This document shows positions 9,049-17,817 of a DNA stretch of 64,000 bases, piece by piece. This DNA is from JAQWRV01 sp045564915 (GTDB lineage Bacteria > Pseudomonadota > Alphaproteobacteria > Rhodospirillales > Rhodospirillaceae), in NCBI GenBank assembly GCA_045564915.1, contig JBJLGL010000012.1:93797-157796 (forward strand), in the 5' to 3' direction. Position numbers and translations under genes: made by a program. The notes beneath the pieces are model-generated. The model saw only the letters and a list, made by a program, of their open reading frames with translations. It ran no database searches and was not told where the DNA came from. Within the stretch, counting starts at the first letter, position 1; each line of letters opens with the position of its first letter.

Positions 9049-9618
9049 GTGAACAAAGAGAATGTAACATCGCTAAGCTACGAACGCATGGTCGAAGATG
9101 CCTTGCGTGGTGTATTGCGACGAGCCCTTGAAATAACAGAAGAGCGCGGCCTGCCCGGTAAACACCATTTTTATGTCACCTTCGAAACTACACATGCTGG
9201 CGTGCGCATAGCTGAATCTTTGCGGGTCATGCATCCCAGCGAGATGACCATTGTTTTGCAACATCAATTTCGGGACTTATGTGTTGAGAAAGATTCCTTT
9301 GATATTACTCTAACCTTTAGCGGTGTTAGCCAGCGGCTCCATATCCCCTTTGCCGCCGTAACCGCCTTTGCTGATCCACACGCCAAGTTCGGACTTCAAT
9401 TCCACGTCGAGTTTGAAGATGCGGATGTTGAAGAGTACTATGAGAGTGAATTTGAAAATGAAGATGATTACGAAATGCCAGCCGTTGACAACGTTGTAGT
9501 AACGCAGCGGCTTAATACCGAGCGGTTGGCACGGAATGAGACGAGTGAAGAAACCGATCTGGATCCAGAAAATGACGCAGGAAAAGTTGTCACTCTGGAT
9601 AAGTTCAGAAAGAAATAA
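9049..9618 (+). CDS. sspB: SspB, ClpXP adaptor for ssrA-tagged proteins (alpha type)
   Basis: SspB tethers ssrA-tagged proteins to ClpXP. The 189-residue protein has the alphaproteobacterial SspB fold: YERMVEDALRGVLRRAL at the N-terminus, GLPGKHHFYVTFET, then PSEMTIVLQHQFRDL (about 63-77). A long acidic linker (about 125-175) leads to the C-terminal VVTLDKFRKK, which matches the short ClpX-docking tail of this family. The start is GTG with only a weak ribosome site. Its position directly downstream of ssrA pairs the tagging RNA with the tag receptor; thyA and folA lie on the other side, a common sspB neighbourhood. Confidence 0.92.
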   Translation: MNKENVTSLSYERMVEDALRGVLRRALEITEERGLPGKHHFYVTFETTHAGVRIAESLRVMHPSEMTIVLQHQFRDLCVEKDSFDITLTFSGVSQRLHIPFAAVTAFADPHAKFGLQFHVEFEDADVEEYYESEFENEDDYEMPAVDNVVVTQRLNTERLARNETSEETDLDPENDAGKVVTLDKFRKK

Positions 9619-9670
9619 GGTGCCTTGACCTGATCAAGGCGCCGTGCCTTTTTAAAGAGGACGCTGGGCC

Positions 9671-11281
9671 ATGCTTGACGCTGCCTTCTCCGACATGTTT
9701 CCGCTAGGTAAAGATTCTACACCTTACCGTAAGCTAAGTAGTGATGGCGTTGCAGTGGATACTTTCCGTGGAGAAAAAATTTTAGTCATTGAACAAAGCG
9801 CCTTGACCGCATTGACCGCCGAGGCGTTTAAAGATGTATCACACCTGCTACGTCCCGGGCATCTGTCACAGCTACGTGCAATAATCGATGACTCGGAAGC
9901 ATCACATAATGACCGTTTTGTAGCTTTTGAACTTCTTAAGAATGCTAATATTGCATCTGGAATGATTTTGCCCATGTGCCAAGACACTGGTACAGCAATC
10001 ATAATGGGGAAAAAAGGTCAGAGCGTTTGGACTGGTGGTGGAGATGAAGCTGCTATTTCTGCAGGCGTTGCTAAAGCCTACACGAAACTGAATTTACGGT
10101 ATTCTCAACTCTCACCTATTTCTTTGTTCGATGAAAAGAATACAGGGAATAATCTACCTGCACAGATTGATCTCTATGCGACACACGGGAACCTCTATAA
10201 ATTTCTTTTTATGGCTAAAGGTGGAGGATCAGCTAACAAAACTTTCCTTTACCAAAAAAGCAAAGCAATACTTAATCCAGATGGCCTGCGGGATTTCTTC
10301 AGGACCGAAATAAAGACCCTAGGCACCTCTGCCTGCCCCCCCTATCACCTTGCCATTGTTATCGGTGGAACATCAGCTGAGGCTAATCTAAAAACGGTCA
10401 AGCTGGCATCAGCACACTATCTTGATGACTTACCGACCTACGGAGGTGAGCATGGTCAGGCATTTCGGGATATAGAAATAGAAGCCCAGGTCCTTGAGAT
10501 TACACGTAAAATAGGGATTGGGGCCCAATTTGGCGGTAAATATTTTTGTCATGACGTGCGCGTCATCCGCTTGCCAAGGCATGGCGCATCATGCCCTGTT
10601 GGCATCGGTGTTTCCTGTTCCGCTGACCGGCAAATCATAGGTAAGATCACGGCAGAAGGCATCTTCCTTGAAAAGATGGAAAAGAATCCCGCTAAATACA
10701 TGCCTGATGTGAAGGAAGATAAACTACCAGGGAATGCGATCAATATTGACCTCACACAACCCATGGACAAAATCTGTTCGGAACTTTCAAAACATCCGAT
10801 CAAGACCCGTATTTCGTTGACTGGTCCAATGATAGTGGCCCGTGATATTGCCCACGCGAAAATGAAGGAGCGGTTAGATTCAGGACAGGGTCTACCCGAT
10901 TACATGAAAAATCACCCTGTATATTACGCAGGACCAGCCAAAACACCCGACGGTATGGCATCTGGATCTTTCGGTCCCACAACGGCAGGACGTATGGATT
11001 CGTATGTGGACATGATGCAAGCTGCCGGTGGATCTTTGGTAATGCTGGCCAAAGGCAACCGTTCCAAACAAGTAACGGAAGCCTGTAAAACCCACGGCGG
11101 ATTCTACTTGGGGTCCATTGGTGGCGCAGCCGCAAGATTAGCAGAAAATTCAATAAAAAAGGTCGAGGTACTAGAATACCCTGAACTTGGCATGGAGGCC
11201 ATTTGGCGCATTGAAGTAGAAAATTTCCCAGCCTTCATCATCATAGATGATAAAGGTAATGACTTCTTCGCTAGAATTTAG
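9671..11281 (+). CDS. Class I (iron-sulfur) fumarate hydratase
   Basis: This 536-residue enzyme hydrates fumarate to malate in the TCA cycle using a 4Fe-4S cluster that is sensitive to oxygen. It is the long single-chain FumA/FumB type with alpha and beta domains fused. Likely cluster cysteines are C103 (PMCQDTGT), C222 (SACPPYH) and C316 (GVSCSADR). GGGSANKTFLYQ near 184-195 and GPTTAGRMDSYVD near the C-terminus are conserved. The start ATG has AAAGAGGACG upstream. It begins 52 bp after sspB and is followed 3 bp later by a hydrolase gene. Confidence 0.94.
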   Translation: MLDAAFSDMFPLGKDSTPYRKLSSDGVAVDTFRGEKILVIEQSALTALTAEAFKDVSHLLRPGHLSQLRAIIDDSEASHNDRFVAFELLKNANIASGMILPMCQDTGTAIIMGKKGQSVWTGGGDEAAISAGVAKAYTKLNLRYSQLSPISLFDEKNTGNNLPAQIDLYATHGNLYKFLFMAKGGGSANKTFLYQKSKAILNPDGLRDFFRTEIKTLGTSACPPYHLAIVIGGTSAEANLKTVKLASAHYLDDLPTYGGEHGQAFRDIEIEAQVLEITRKIGIGAQFGGKYFCHDVRVIRLPRHGASCPVGIGVSCSADRQIIGKITAEGIFLEKMEKNPAKYMPDVKEDKLPGNAINIDLTQPMDKICSELSKHPIKTRISLTGPMIVARDIAHAKMKERLDSGQGLPDYMKNHPVYYAGPAKTPDGMASGSFGPTTAGRMDSYVDMMQAAGGSLVMLAKGNRSKQVTEACKTHGGFYLGSIGGAAARLAENSIKKVEVLEYPELGMEAIWRIEVENFPAFIIIDDKGNDFFARI

Positions 11282-11284
11282 TTT

Positions 11285-11908
11285 GTGTCACTGCCTTATT
11301 TACTAATTGATAGCCCGAAATCTTATACCCTTACAGTCGCGCTTGCACATGGCGCAGGCGCACCGATGGATTCTGAATTCATGGCCTTTTTCGCTACAGG
11401 ATTGGCGACACGCGGATACCGTACTGTGCGGTTTGAATTTCCTTATATGGCGGAACGGCGAGTAAACGGAAAAAAACGTCCGCCGGACCGACAGCCCAAA
11501 CTTATGAAATCATGGCAGACTATCATTAATGAAATCGGACCCGACTCTTTGGTCATTGGCGGTAAGTCGATGGGAGGTCGTATAGCCACGCTTATAGCAG
11601 ACTCCTGCAATGTCATGGGTGTTATAGCATTGGGCTATCCTTTTCTTAGTGCAGGAAAGAGAGATAAGAGCCGTCTTGAACATCTCAAGGATATCCTAAC
11701 ACCGACACTCATATGCCAGGGTACGCGTGACCCGATGGGGTCATTTGATGCTATTTCAAGAATAACCTTATCACATCGCATCCAGTATCATTGGTCAGAA
11801 AATGGAGACCATTCTCTAAAGCCTGGTAAGAAGTCGGGCCGTACAACAGAGCAAAATTGGATGGCAGCTTTGAATGCCTGCGATAATTTTCTGCATCGCT
11901 TGAGCTAG
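11285..11908 (+). CDS. Small alpha/beta hydrolase (KANL3/Tex30-like)
   Basis: The 207-residue protein has the alpha/beta hydrolase fold without a signal peptide, so it acts in the cytoplasm. The oxyanion segment is AHGAGAPMDS (21-30), the nucleophile S95 sits in GGKSMGGR, and D149 (GTRDP) and H176 (GDHSLKP) complete a plausible triad. This pattern matches the Tex30/KANL3-like bacterial family of unknown substrate. The start is GTG, 3 bp after the fumarase stop, so the two are very likely cotranscribed. Confidence 0.82.
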   Translation: MSLPYLLIDSPKSYTLTVALAHGAGAPMDSEFMAFFATGLATRGYRTVRFEFPYMAERRVNGKKRPPDRQPKLMKSWQTIINEIGPDSLVIGGKSMGGRIATLIADSCNVMGVIALGYPFLSAGKRDKSRLEHLKDILTPTLICQGTRDPMGSFDAISRITLSHRIQYHWSENGDHSLKPGKKSGRTTEQNWMAALNACDNFLHRLS

Positions 11909-12174
11909 TTATTCACTAGTTTTATCGCCTACCATGTAGATATTTCGCAAACCATAGGAACTATCGGAGTAAGCCTGTATGTGTTTGTCTACGTCACAGC
12001 ATTGTCCACCCAGATCAGCGGCAATAAGGTAGCGAAGCACCTCAATAGTGTTACCTAAATAAATGTCAGAACAGGAAGCCTTGCAATTGCTACATTCATC
12101 TCAAGATACTGTTGGCCTTCACAATATTTCATCATATATGCCAAGTCAGTACGGCTAATAGTTATGGGGTCCAT
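11909..12174 (-). pseudogene. Possible small frameshifted reading frame
   Basis: I do not recognise this and flag it as tentative. On the minus strand an ATG at 12172-12174 opens a 39-codon frame starting MDPITISRTDLAYMMKYC and ending at 12055. A second frame, open over 12100-11912, reads IYLGNTIEVLRYLIAADLGG and ends NIYMVGDKTSE with its stop at 11909-11911, one base after the hydrolase stop. Joining the two by one -1 shift would give about 80 residues. Neither piece has a clear ribosome site. It may be a decayed gene, a sequencing indel, or chance. Confidence 0.25.
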
Positions 12175-12400
12175 TGTAAAAAGGTCTGTGTCTATCAATG
12201 GTCATCTCACTAGTGTTTCCATGGAGCAGGAATTCTGGGATGCTCTAAAGGGCCTTGCAAGACATAAGGGTCTATCTTTACAAGCCTTGATAGCAGAAAT
12301 TGACCAATCACGCTCTGGAGGCCTATCGAGCGCTCTCCGCGTCTACGTTCTGCAATCTATAGAAGCAAGATTAAAGCGAGAGAGTATCGTGGTTTCGTAA
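12164..12400 (+). CDS. Ribbon-helix-helix domain protein (RHH_4 type)
   Basis: This 78-residue protein matches the small alphaproteobacterial RHH_4 family: VKRSVSINGHLTSVSMEQEF gives the DNA-contacting strand and FWDALKGLARHKGLSLQALI the two helices. Such proteins are predicted dimeric DNA-binding regulators. The conserved end SALRVYVLQSIEARL is present, so the gene appears complete. It lies alone between the hydrolase and asmA-like genes, converging with the latter. What it regulates is unknown. Confidence 0.82.
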   Translation: MGSIVKRSVSINGHLTSVSMEQEFWDALKGLARHKGLSLQALIAEIDQSRSGGLSSALRVYVLQSIEARLKRESIVVS

Positions 12401-12464
12401 CGCCATTGACCAATATCATACAAGAGGTCTGGCTAATTAGTCTAACCTAACGAATACCAATTAC

Positions 12465-15400
12465 TTACGAGGGCGCCGATAGCTCTAATAGTTGTTTAGG
12501 TGCAGTGCCGCTGCTGGTGTCTATAGTAATGCTGGGCAGATCTAACGGGCCACGGATGATTACGGGAACCAGAGACGGCATTTTAAATCGCTCTCCTGCT
12601 AGTTGTGCTAGCGTATTCGCCTCAAGGCTCACTTTCCCCTCTATATTGAGCCACCAACGCAAAAGGTCCACTGTGCCTGAAAAAGAACCGGCGTAGAAAT
12701 GAGAATCCAATGCAGCGTTAGACAATGTAAAGATGCCTTCTTGAACAGAAAAATCAGTATCTATTGTGACAAGCCCCTGGGATGACCCACCAGTGAACAG
12801 ACCCCCAATTAAATTAAGAGCACGGACAGGTGCCAACAGCGTTTTAAACGCCAAACCCTGACCCTCTGAGTTTAAGCCCATATCTAAGCCGCTAAACCGG
12901 CCTTGGCCGGCGAGAGATGCTATAAGATCGCGCTGACTGATACCCGATGACGAGAATTGGCCATTGAAGGAGACTTTCCCAGACGCCTTAGACGGTTTTG
13001 AGAGATCACCTCCAAAGCGGCCAACATCCGCATCTGACACAGAAAGATCTAATTGCATGTCAATGAAAGGTTTTGCTCTAAGCATAAAGTCGCCAACAGC
13101 GTCCCCCCCGTAAAATCTTCCCTGCCAATCCTCTGCGGTGATGACACCATCATCCAATGAAAGCTGTGCCTCGAACTGATCCACATCTAACCCGCGGATT
13201 CTCAGATGGTCTGCTGTTACCTCAAGCGTCGCATCAAAACTTGATAATCCTAAGAGGTCAATCGGTTCTCTTACCCAACGAGCTGAAACTGCATCATCAT
13301 CACGATGACTTCTGCTACGGCTATTTCGTGCAAGCTGTTGTGTCGCGTCAGGTGGAAATAACTGATCAAAATCAAAGTTGGCTAGTGCAATAGCTCCAGC
13401 CAGTCTTGGTCTACTACTAGCTCTATTGTAAGATATTGAGGTGATAATCCTGTTTGCACCAATTTCGGCAACCAGGTCACGGATTCTAATATTTGCTTTC
13501 TTGCCAGAAACTACTCCTGCTAGGTCCACCGGACCAACTATTTGGGCACCGGGGGGTTGGCCTAAGTCAATAGAACGCATGAACTCGATGTATTCCGGAT
13601 GCCTCAAACTGACTTCTAGATTGAAATCAGGCATAGAAATCACATTCTGAATAGACCCGACAGTTCTCACTTTCAGGTCTCCCGCACTAGCAAAAACTTC
13701 TATGTCTATATCCTCTAAGGCCCCAGACATGTTTGCATCTAAAGTGATCTGACCGTCAAAAATAGGCAGCCTAGGCATACCTAATCCCAATGTACGGTTT
13801 ATCCGGGACAGTTCATTAGTTGATATGCGAAAAGAAATATCATCTAGCAAAGTATTAGTTCCCAGGTCACTAATAGTTCCTGAGGCGCTTACCATTGTAC
13901 CGGCAAAATCTTCTATTCTAGCATTACGAATCAGCAGCGAACCACCTTCCAAAGACAGGTCTGTAGAAATACCACGAAAAATATTTCCCCCGGCTATTAA
14001 TGCGTCAACCTCAAGTTCAATATCAGCATCAACATACGTATAAACGTCGCTATCGCCCCATTCTAATAGACTATTATTCTCATCTTGAACTTTCGTTCCC
14101 TGCAAATTCATAAAGGATGCAAGCCTCTCCCCTATGTTGGGCAAGTAGGAGTCAATATCTAAACTAGAGACCTTAAGAACGAGCGCTGAATTAACAGCTG
14201 GCACCAAATTGATAGTTGCTGACCCAGACAGCTGGGTCGTGTCGAGTGCTACATCTAGTTCATCAAAAATTAGTCGATCAAAGGATCCGACAAGATGTGT
14301 TGAAGCTGAGAGCGAATTAAGTCGGCTTGGCGAGATCAAGCCTAGCGGTAATTCAGTCCCAATCCACGCAAGCAATGTTCTAACATCACGAGACAAAATC
14401 TGCCCATGCATATCAAATAAAGGTGCATTAGCATCCGGCTTAATAAAACCAGAGAATGCTATATTTGTATTGCCAGGCAAGTCTAGACTGGCTTCTGCAA
14501 CAGTAAATTCAGAATCGTTTAAGGCAGCACTAAATTGGGCATTACGCATAACCTGCCCGCGCCACTCTATGAGATTAATACCAAAGTCTATTTTGCCGCT
14601 TACACTCGCGGGCAATAAAAATGGACGCGTTGATCGAGAGGAAGTTGTTTGCAACTCACCCTTATTAGATGGCTGAACAATAGAATTCTGAAGCGGGATT
14701 TGACTAAAATTCCAAGCCTCCAGATTAAGTTGGGCTATTGCTAAATTAAGGACGAATCTTGCTTCCTCGTTCCATGAATAGCTTCCAAAACCTCTTGATG
14801 ATATATCGCCAACACGCATTTCCAGCTTCTGTGCTTCGATCGAAGAGTCGTGAAAATTAATCATTGCTCCCACGCGGAAATTATCCTGAAGCACCAAAGG
14901 AAGCATTTGGCCTGCTTCAATAACATCCAGAATGCGCAATACATTTGACAAACTTTCACCCGAGCCAGAAAAGCGACCACTGATCTCAGGGTTGCCTCTG
15001 CCAAGAGAGAGAGCACCCGAAAAATCTATTGATAGTTCTGTACCTGTGTTCGAAAGCGACACAACAAGAGCGCTAGGTCTGTCGCCACGAATTTCACCGA
15101 CCGACAAGTCAACTTGCCAAGGAAGGCTAAAAACATAAACCTCACCAGCGACATCATAGGGGCCAAAAGCATGCTCAGCCTCTAGTTCTAAAGTTATTCC
15201 AGAAAAAGTTTGCTCAATACCCGATCGCACATCGAAATAGCGAACAGAACCATTGGACACGCGCAGCTTATCAATGCCGAGATCAAAAGCCTCATCTCCA
15301 ACGCCCGTGTTGCCAGAAGCTGTTCTAGATGAAGCAGGTAATGGAACAAAATTCCATGTTACCGAGCCATCCGCTAAGACTTCTGCGTTAATATTAGGTG

Positions 15401-15728
15401 CGATAACGTCGATTGAAGTAAACTGGAGTCTACCACTAAGGAGTGGCGCAAACGCCAGGTTAACAGCTACTCGCTGCGCGCTCACAAAATCTGCATTAAC
15501 CGCTCCTGGAGAATTAGATATTCTCACCGCGTCCACCTGGAACGCAGGACGAGGCAATAATGACAGGACAACATCACCTTGTATTGTAACTGCACGGCCA
15601 GTAGCAGCCGCTAGGCGCTCTTCAAAAGCATTACGATAGTTAGTCCAGTCAATAAATGATGGGGCAATCAGTAGAATTGCCAAAAGGGACAGGACAACCG
15701 CTAACAGTTTAATAGCGATTTTATTCAA
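12465..15728 (-). CDS. AsmA-family envelope protein
   Basis: The 1087-residue protein has a single N-terminal membrane anchor (about 5-27) followed by the AsmA opening FIDWTNYRNAFEERLAAATGRAV with the hydrophobic beta-rich pattern of AsmA/TamB-like proteins. A second AsmA-like domain lies near 840-1010. Related long proteins form hydrophobic grooves that move phospholipids from inner to outer membrane; that role is inferred from the family. The predicted topology is cytoplasmic N-terminus with a large periplasmic body. It is transcribed alone, 49 bp before the acyl-CoA dehydrogenase start region on the same strand (the dehydrogenase lies upstream). Confidence 0.88.
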   Translation of the reverse strand: MNKIAIKLLAVVLSLLAILLIAPSFIDWTNYRNAFEERLAAATGRAVTIQGDVVLSLLPRPAFQVDAVRISNSPGAVNADFVSAQRVAVNLAFAPLLSGRLQFTSIDVIAPNINAEVLADGSVTWNFVPLPASSRTASGNTGVGDEAFDLGIDKLRVSNGSVRYFDVRSGIEQTFSGITLELEAEHAFGPYDVAGEVYVFSLPWQVDLSVGEIRGDRPSALVVSLSNTGTELSIDFSGALSLGRGNPEISGRFSGSGESLSNVLRILDVIEAGQMLPLVLQDNFRVGAMINFHDSSIEAQKLEMRVGDISSRGFGSYSWNEEARFVLNLAIAQLNLEAWNFSQIPLQNSIVQPSNKGELQTTSSRSTRPFLLPASVSGKIDFGINLIEWRGQVMRNAQFSAALNDSEFTVAEASLDLPGNTNIAFSGFIKPDANAPLFDMHGQILSRDVRTLLAWIGTELPLGLISPSRLNSLSASTHLVGSFDRLIFDELDVALDTTQLSGSATINLVPAVNSALVLKVSSLDIDSYLPNIGERLASFMNLQGTKVQDENNSLLEWGDSDVYTYVDADIELEVDALIAGGNIFRGISTDLSLEGGSLLIRNARIEDFAGTMVSASGTISDLGTNTLLDDISFRISTNELSRINRTLGLGMPRLPIFDGQITLDANMSGALEDIDIEVFASAGDLKVRTVGSIQNVISMPDFNLEVSLRHPEYIEFMRSIDLGQPPGAQIVGPVDLAGVVSGKKANIRIRDLVAEIGANRIITSISYNRASSRPRLAGAIALANFDFDQLFPPDATQQLARNSRSRSHRDDDAVSARWVREPIDLLGLSSFDATLEVTADHLRIRGLDVDQFEAQLSLDDGVITAEDWQGRFYGGDAVGDFMLRAKPFIDMQLDLSVSDADVGRFGGDLSKPSKASGKVSFNGQFSSSGISQRDLIASLAGQGRFSGLDMGLNSEGQGLAFKTLLAPVRALNLIGGLFTGGSSQGLVTIDTDFSVQEGIFTLSNAALDSHFYAGSFSGTVDLLRWWLNIEGKVSLEANTLAQLAGERFKMPSLVPVIIRGPLDLPSITIDTSSGTAPKQLLELSAPS

Positions 15729-15777
15729 GAGACCTGCTCCCCTTAGTTGTTGTAGGTTCTTTATTCAAACAATCAGC

Positions 15778-17562
15778 CTAGAATGCCTGCTCTGACACGG
15801 ACATCATTGAATTCGTACCCGACTTGATAATGGCTTCGAGAGAAATAGTTTGCGGCAAAACTCGCTTCATAAAGTATTGGGCAACTTGCAATTTCGTCCC
15901 GTAGAAAGCATCATCGTCATTCTTGTGGGCCATAGCCTTTGCCGCCATCTTAACCCACATCCATGCAAATGCCGTGAGTGCAAACAAACGAAGATAGTCG
16001 TTAGCTGCCCCACCAAGCGCATTAGGGTCTTGGCTAGCTTGTTGTCTAAGCCAGGTCGTTGTTGTGTTAAGTCGCTCAAGGGCCTCTTTGAATGGCAAAA
16101 TAAATTCTGCCAAGCCACTTTGCTGCTCTAATTGCGCCACAGAGTCCACAATCTCATCGATGAATCCCTTATATAAACGGCCTTCGTGCAGTGCGAGTTT
16201 ACGCCCAACGAGATCCAGGGCCTGAATACCATTAGTACCTTCATAGATCTGGGTAATTCTTACATCACGTACCAGTTGCTCCATACCCCATTCTCTAATG
16301 TAACCATGCCCCCCCAAAACCTGCAGACAAGCATTAGTAATTTCAGTCCCAAAGTCTGTACACGCAGACTTTATAACCGGCGTCATCAAGGCTTCCATAT
16401 CTTCAGCATGTTCCCTTACCGCGGGATCTGTGTGAGTCTTTGCTATATCCACCTTTAATTGTGTCCAAACGGCTAGGGCTCGTTCAGCTTCAATAATAGA
16501 CCGTGCGAACAAAAGCTTATTGCGAATATCAGGATGCACCAGGATTGGGTCTGCATCCTTTTCTGGGTATTGTTCTCCGCTTGCTGATCTACCTTGGAGG
16601 CGTTCCTTCGCATACACCTTCGCATTCTGATAAGCTGTTTCCGCCTGAGAGATTCCTTGGGTCCCCACAAACAATCGCTCTTTATTCATCATCGTAAACA
16701 TACCGGCTAAACCTTTATGTTCTTCGCCGACAAGCCAGCCTCTCGCACCATCAAAATTCATAACACAAGTAACTGAAGCCTTCATTCCCATCTTATGCTC
16801 AACAGATCCAGCGGTGACGCTATTGCGCCCTCCTATAGATCCGTCCTCATTAACGAGGAACTTGGGTACAATGAACATGGAAATACCGCGACTACCCTTA
16901 GGGGCATTTGGCAATCGCGCCAGAACAAGGTGAATAATGTTCTCTGCCATATCGTGCTCACCCGCAGAGATAAAAATTTTTGTCCCTGTTATTGAATAAG
17001 ATCCATCTACACTTGGTGCTGCCTTTGTCCTCAAAAGACCAAGGTCTGAACCAGCATGAGATTCGGTGAGACACATCGTGCCTTGCCACTCTCCACTAAC
17101 TAGCTTTGGAATAAATGTAGATTTCTGACTATCAGTCCCATGAGTCGATAAGCACATGATCGTGCCTTGGGTTAACCCAGGGTACAATCCGAAGGATAAG
17201 TTTGCAGAACTAACCATTTCGTCAACCAAATACTGCAAAGTTTCAGGCAAACCCTGTCCGCCAAAATCAGGGCTGGCCGTCAACCCGCACCAGCCACCCT
17301 CTGCAAATTTTTGGTAAGCCTCCTTAAATCCTGTTGGTGTAGTTACTTTGCCATCAGCAAAGGTACAACCCTCCTCATCTCCCGATTGATTCAGTGGAGC
17401 TAAAACACCCTCACAGAGCTTACCGCATTCCTCTAGGACCGCATCAATTAGATCCTGAGAGGCTTCTTGGTATCCAGGCAATGAGGTCAATGTGGTCGCC
17501 GCGTCAAACAAATCATGGATGACAAAGCGCATATCACGTAAAGGCGCGTTGTATATGGTCAT
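15778..17562 (-). CDS. Acyl-CoA dehydrogenase, long DmdC/AcdA-like form
   Basis: The 594-residue FAD enzyme belongs to the longer acyl-CoA dehydrogenase group that carries an extra C-terminal domain. Conserved segments include MCLTESHAGSDLG (163-175), the GGHGY motif (417-421) and catalytic base E441 in YEGTNGIQALD. The N-terminal MRFVIHDLFD is characteristic of the group annotated variously as medium-chain, long-chain or 3-methylmercaptopropionyl-CoA dehydrogenase (DmdC). Substrate cannot be read from sequence, and no dmd genes are nearby. The gene appears to be the first of a two-gene run with the asmA-like gene. Confidence 0.9.
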   Translation of the reverse strand: MTIYNAPLRDMRFVIHDLFDAATTLTSLPGYQEASQDLIDAVLEECGKLCEGVLAPLNQSGDEEGCTFADGKVTTPTGFKEAYQKFAEGGWCGLTASPDFGGQGLPETLQYLVDEMVSSANLSFGLYPGLTQGTIMCLSTHGTDSQKSTFIPKLVSGEWQGTMCLTESHAGSDLGLLRTKAAPSVDGSYSITGTKIFISAGEHDMAENIIHLVLARLPNAPKGSRGISMFIVPKFLVNEDGSIGGRNSVTAGSVEHKMGMKASVTCVMNFDGARGWLVGEEHKGLAGMFTMMNKERLFVGTQGISQAETAYQNAKVYAKERLQGRSASGEQYPEKDADPILVHPDIRNKLLFARSIIEAERALAVWTQLKVDIAKTHTDPAVREHAEDMEALMTPVIKSACTDFGTEITNACLQVLGGHGYIREWGMEQLVRDVRITQIYEGTNGIQALDLVGRKLALHEGRLYKGFIDEIVDSVAQLEQQSGLAEFILPFKEALERLNTTTTWLRQQASQDPNALGGAANDYLRLFALTAFAWMWVKMAAKAMAHKNDDDAFYGTKLQVAQYFMKRVLPQTISLEAIIKSGTNSMMSVSEQAF

Positions 17563-17763
17563 TGGTCGTCCCTAGCGAAACTATGTACCTGATCCAGGAA
17601 ACCTAGATTACAGATGCATAAAATTAATGTATTTCCAATTCAAGATAAGCGTTTCAGACGCTTGGTCAACAGACCTCCTCCCCTGCGCTGTACCTTTAAA
17701 ACCCTATAAAAAACCTAAGAAATCCAAAACTCTAGAAACTGACGTATAAAGCTTTACAAATCA

Positions 17764-17801
17764 GACTATTTTGGTCTTATATATACACGACTAAAATAGT
17801 C
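17764..17801 (+). repeat. Inverted repeat upstream of the rpoH-like gene
   Basis: GACTATTTTGGTC (17764-17776) and GACTAAAATAGTC (17789-17801) are inverted over 13 bp with one wobble position, separated by 12 AT-rich bases. The right arm ends 16 bp before the ATG at 17818. It could be an operator or a leader hairpin. The 255-bp gap holding it has no other clear feature. Confidence 0.7.
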
Positions 17802-17817
17802 GTCTTTCAATTGTAAA

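Noticed and set aside
12055..12100. Programmed -1 frameshift in the small minus-strand frame
   Set aside because: The overlap has no X XXY YYZ slippery heptamer, so a mutation or sequence error is the simpler reading.
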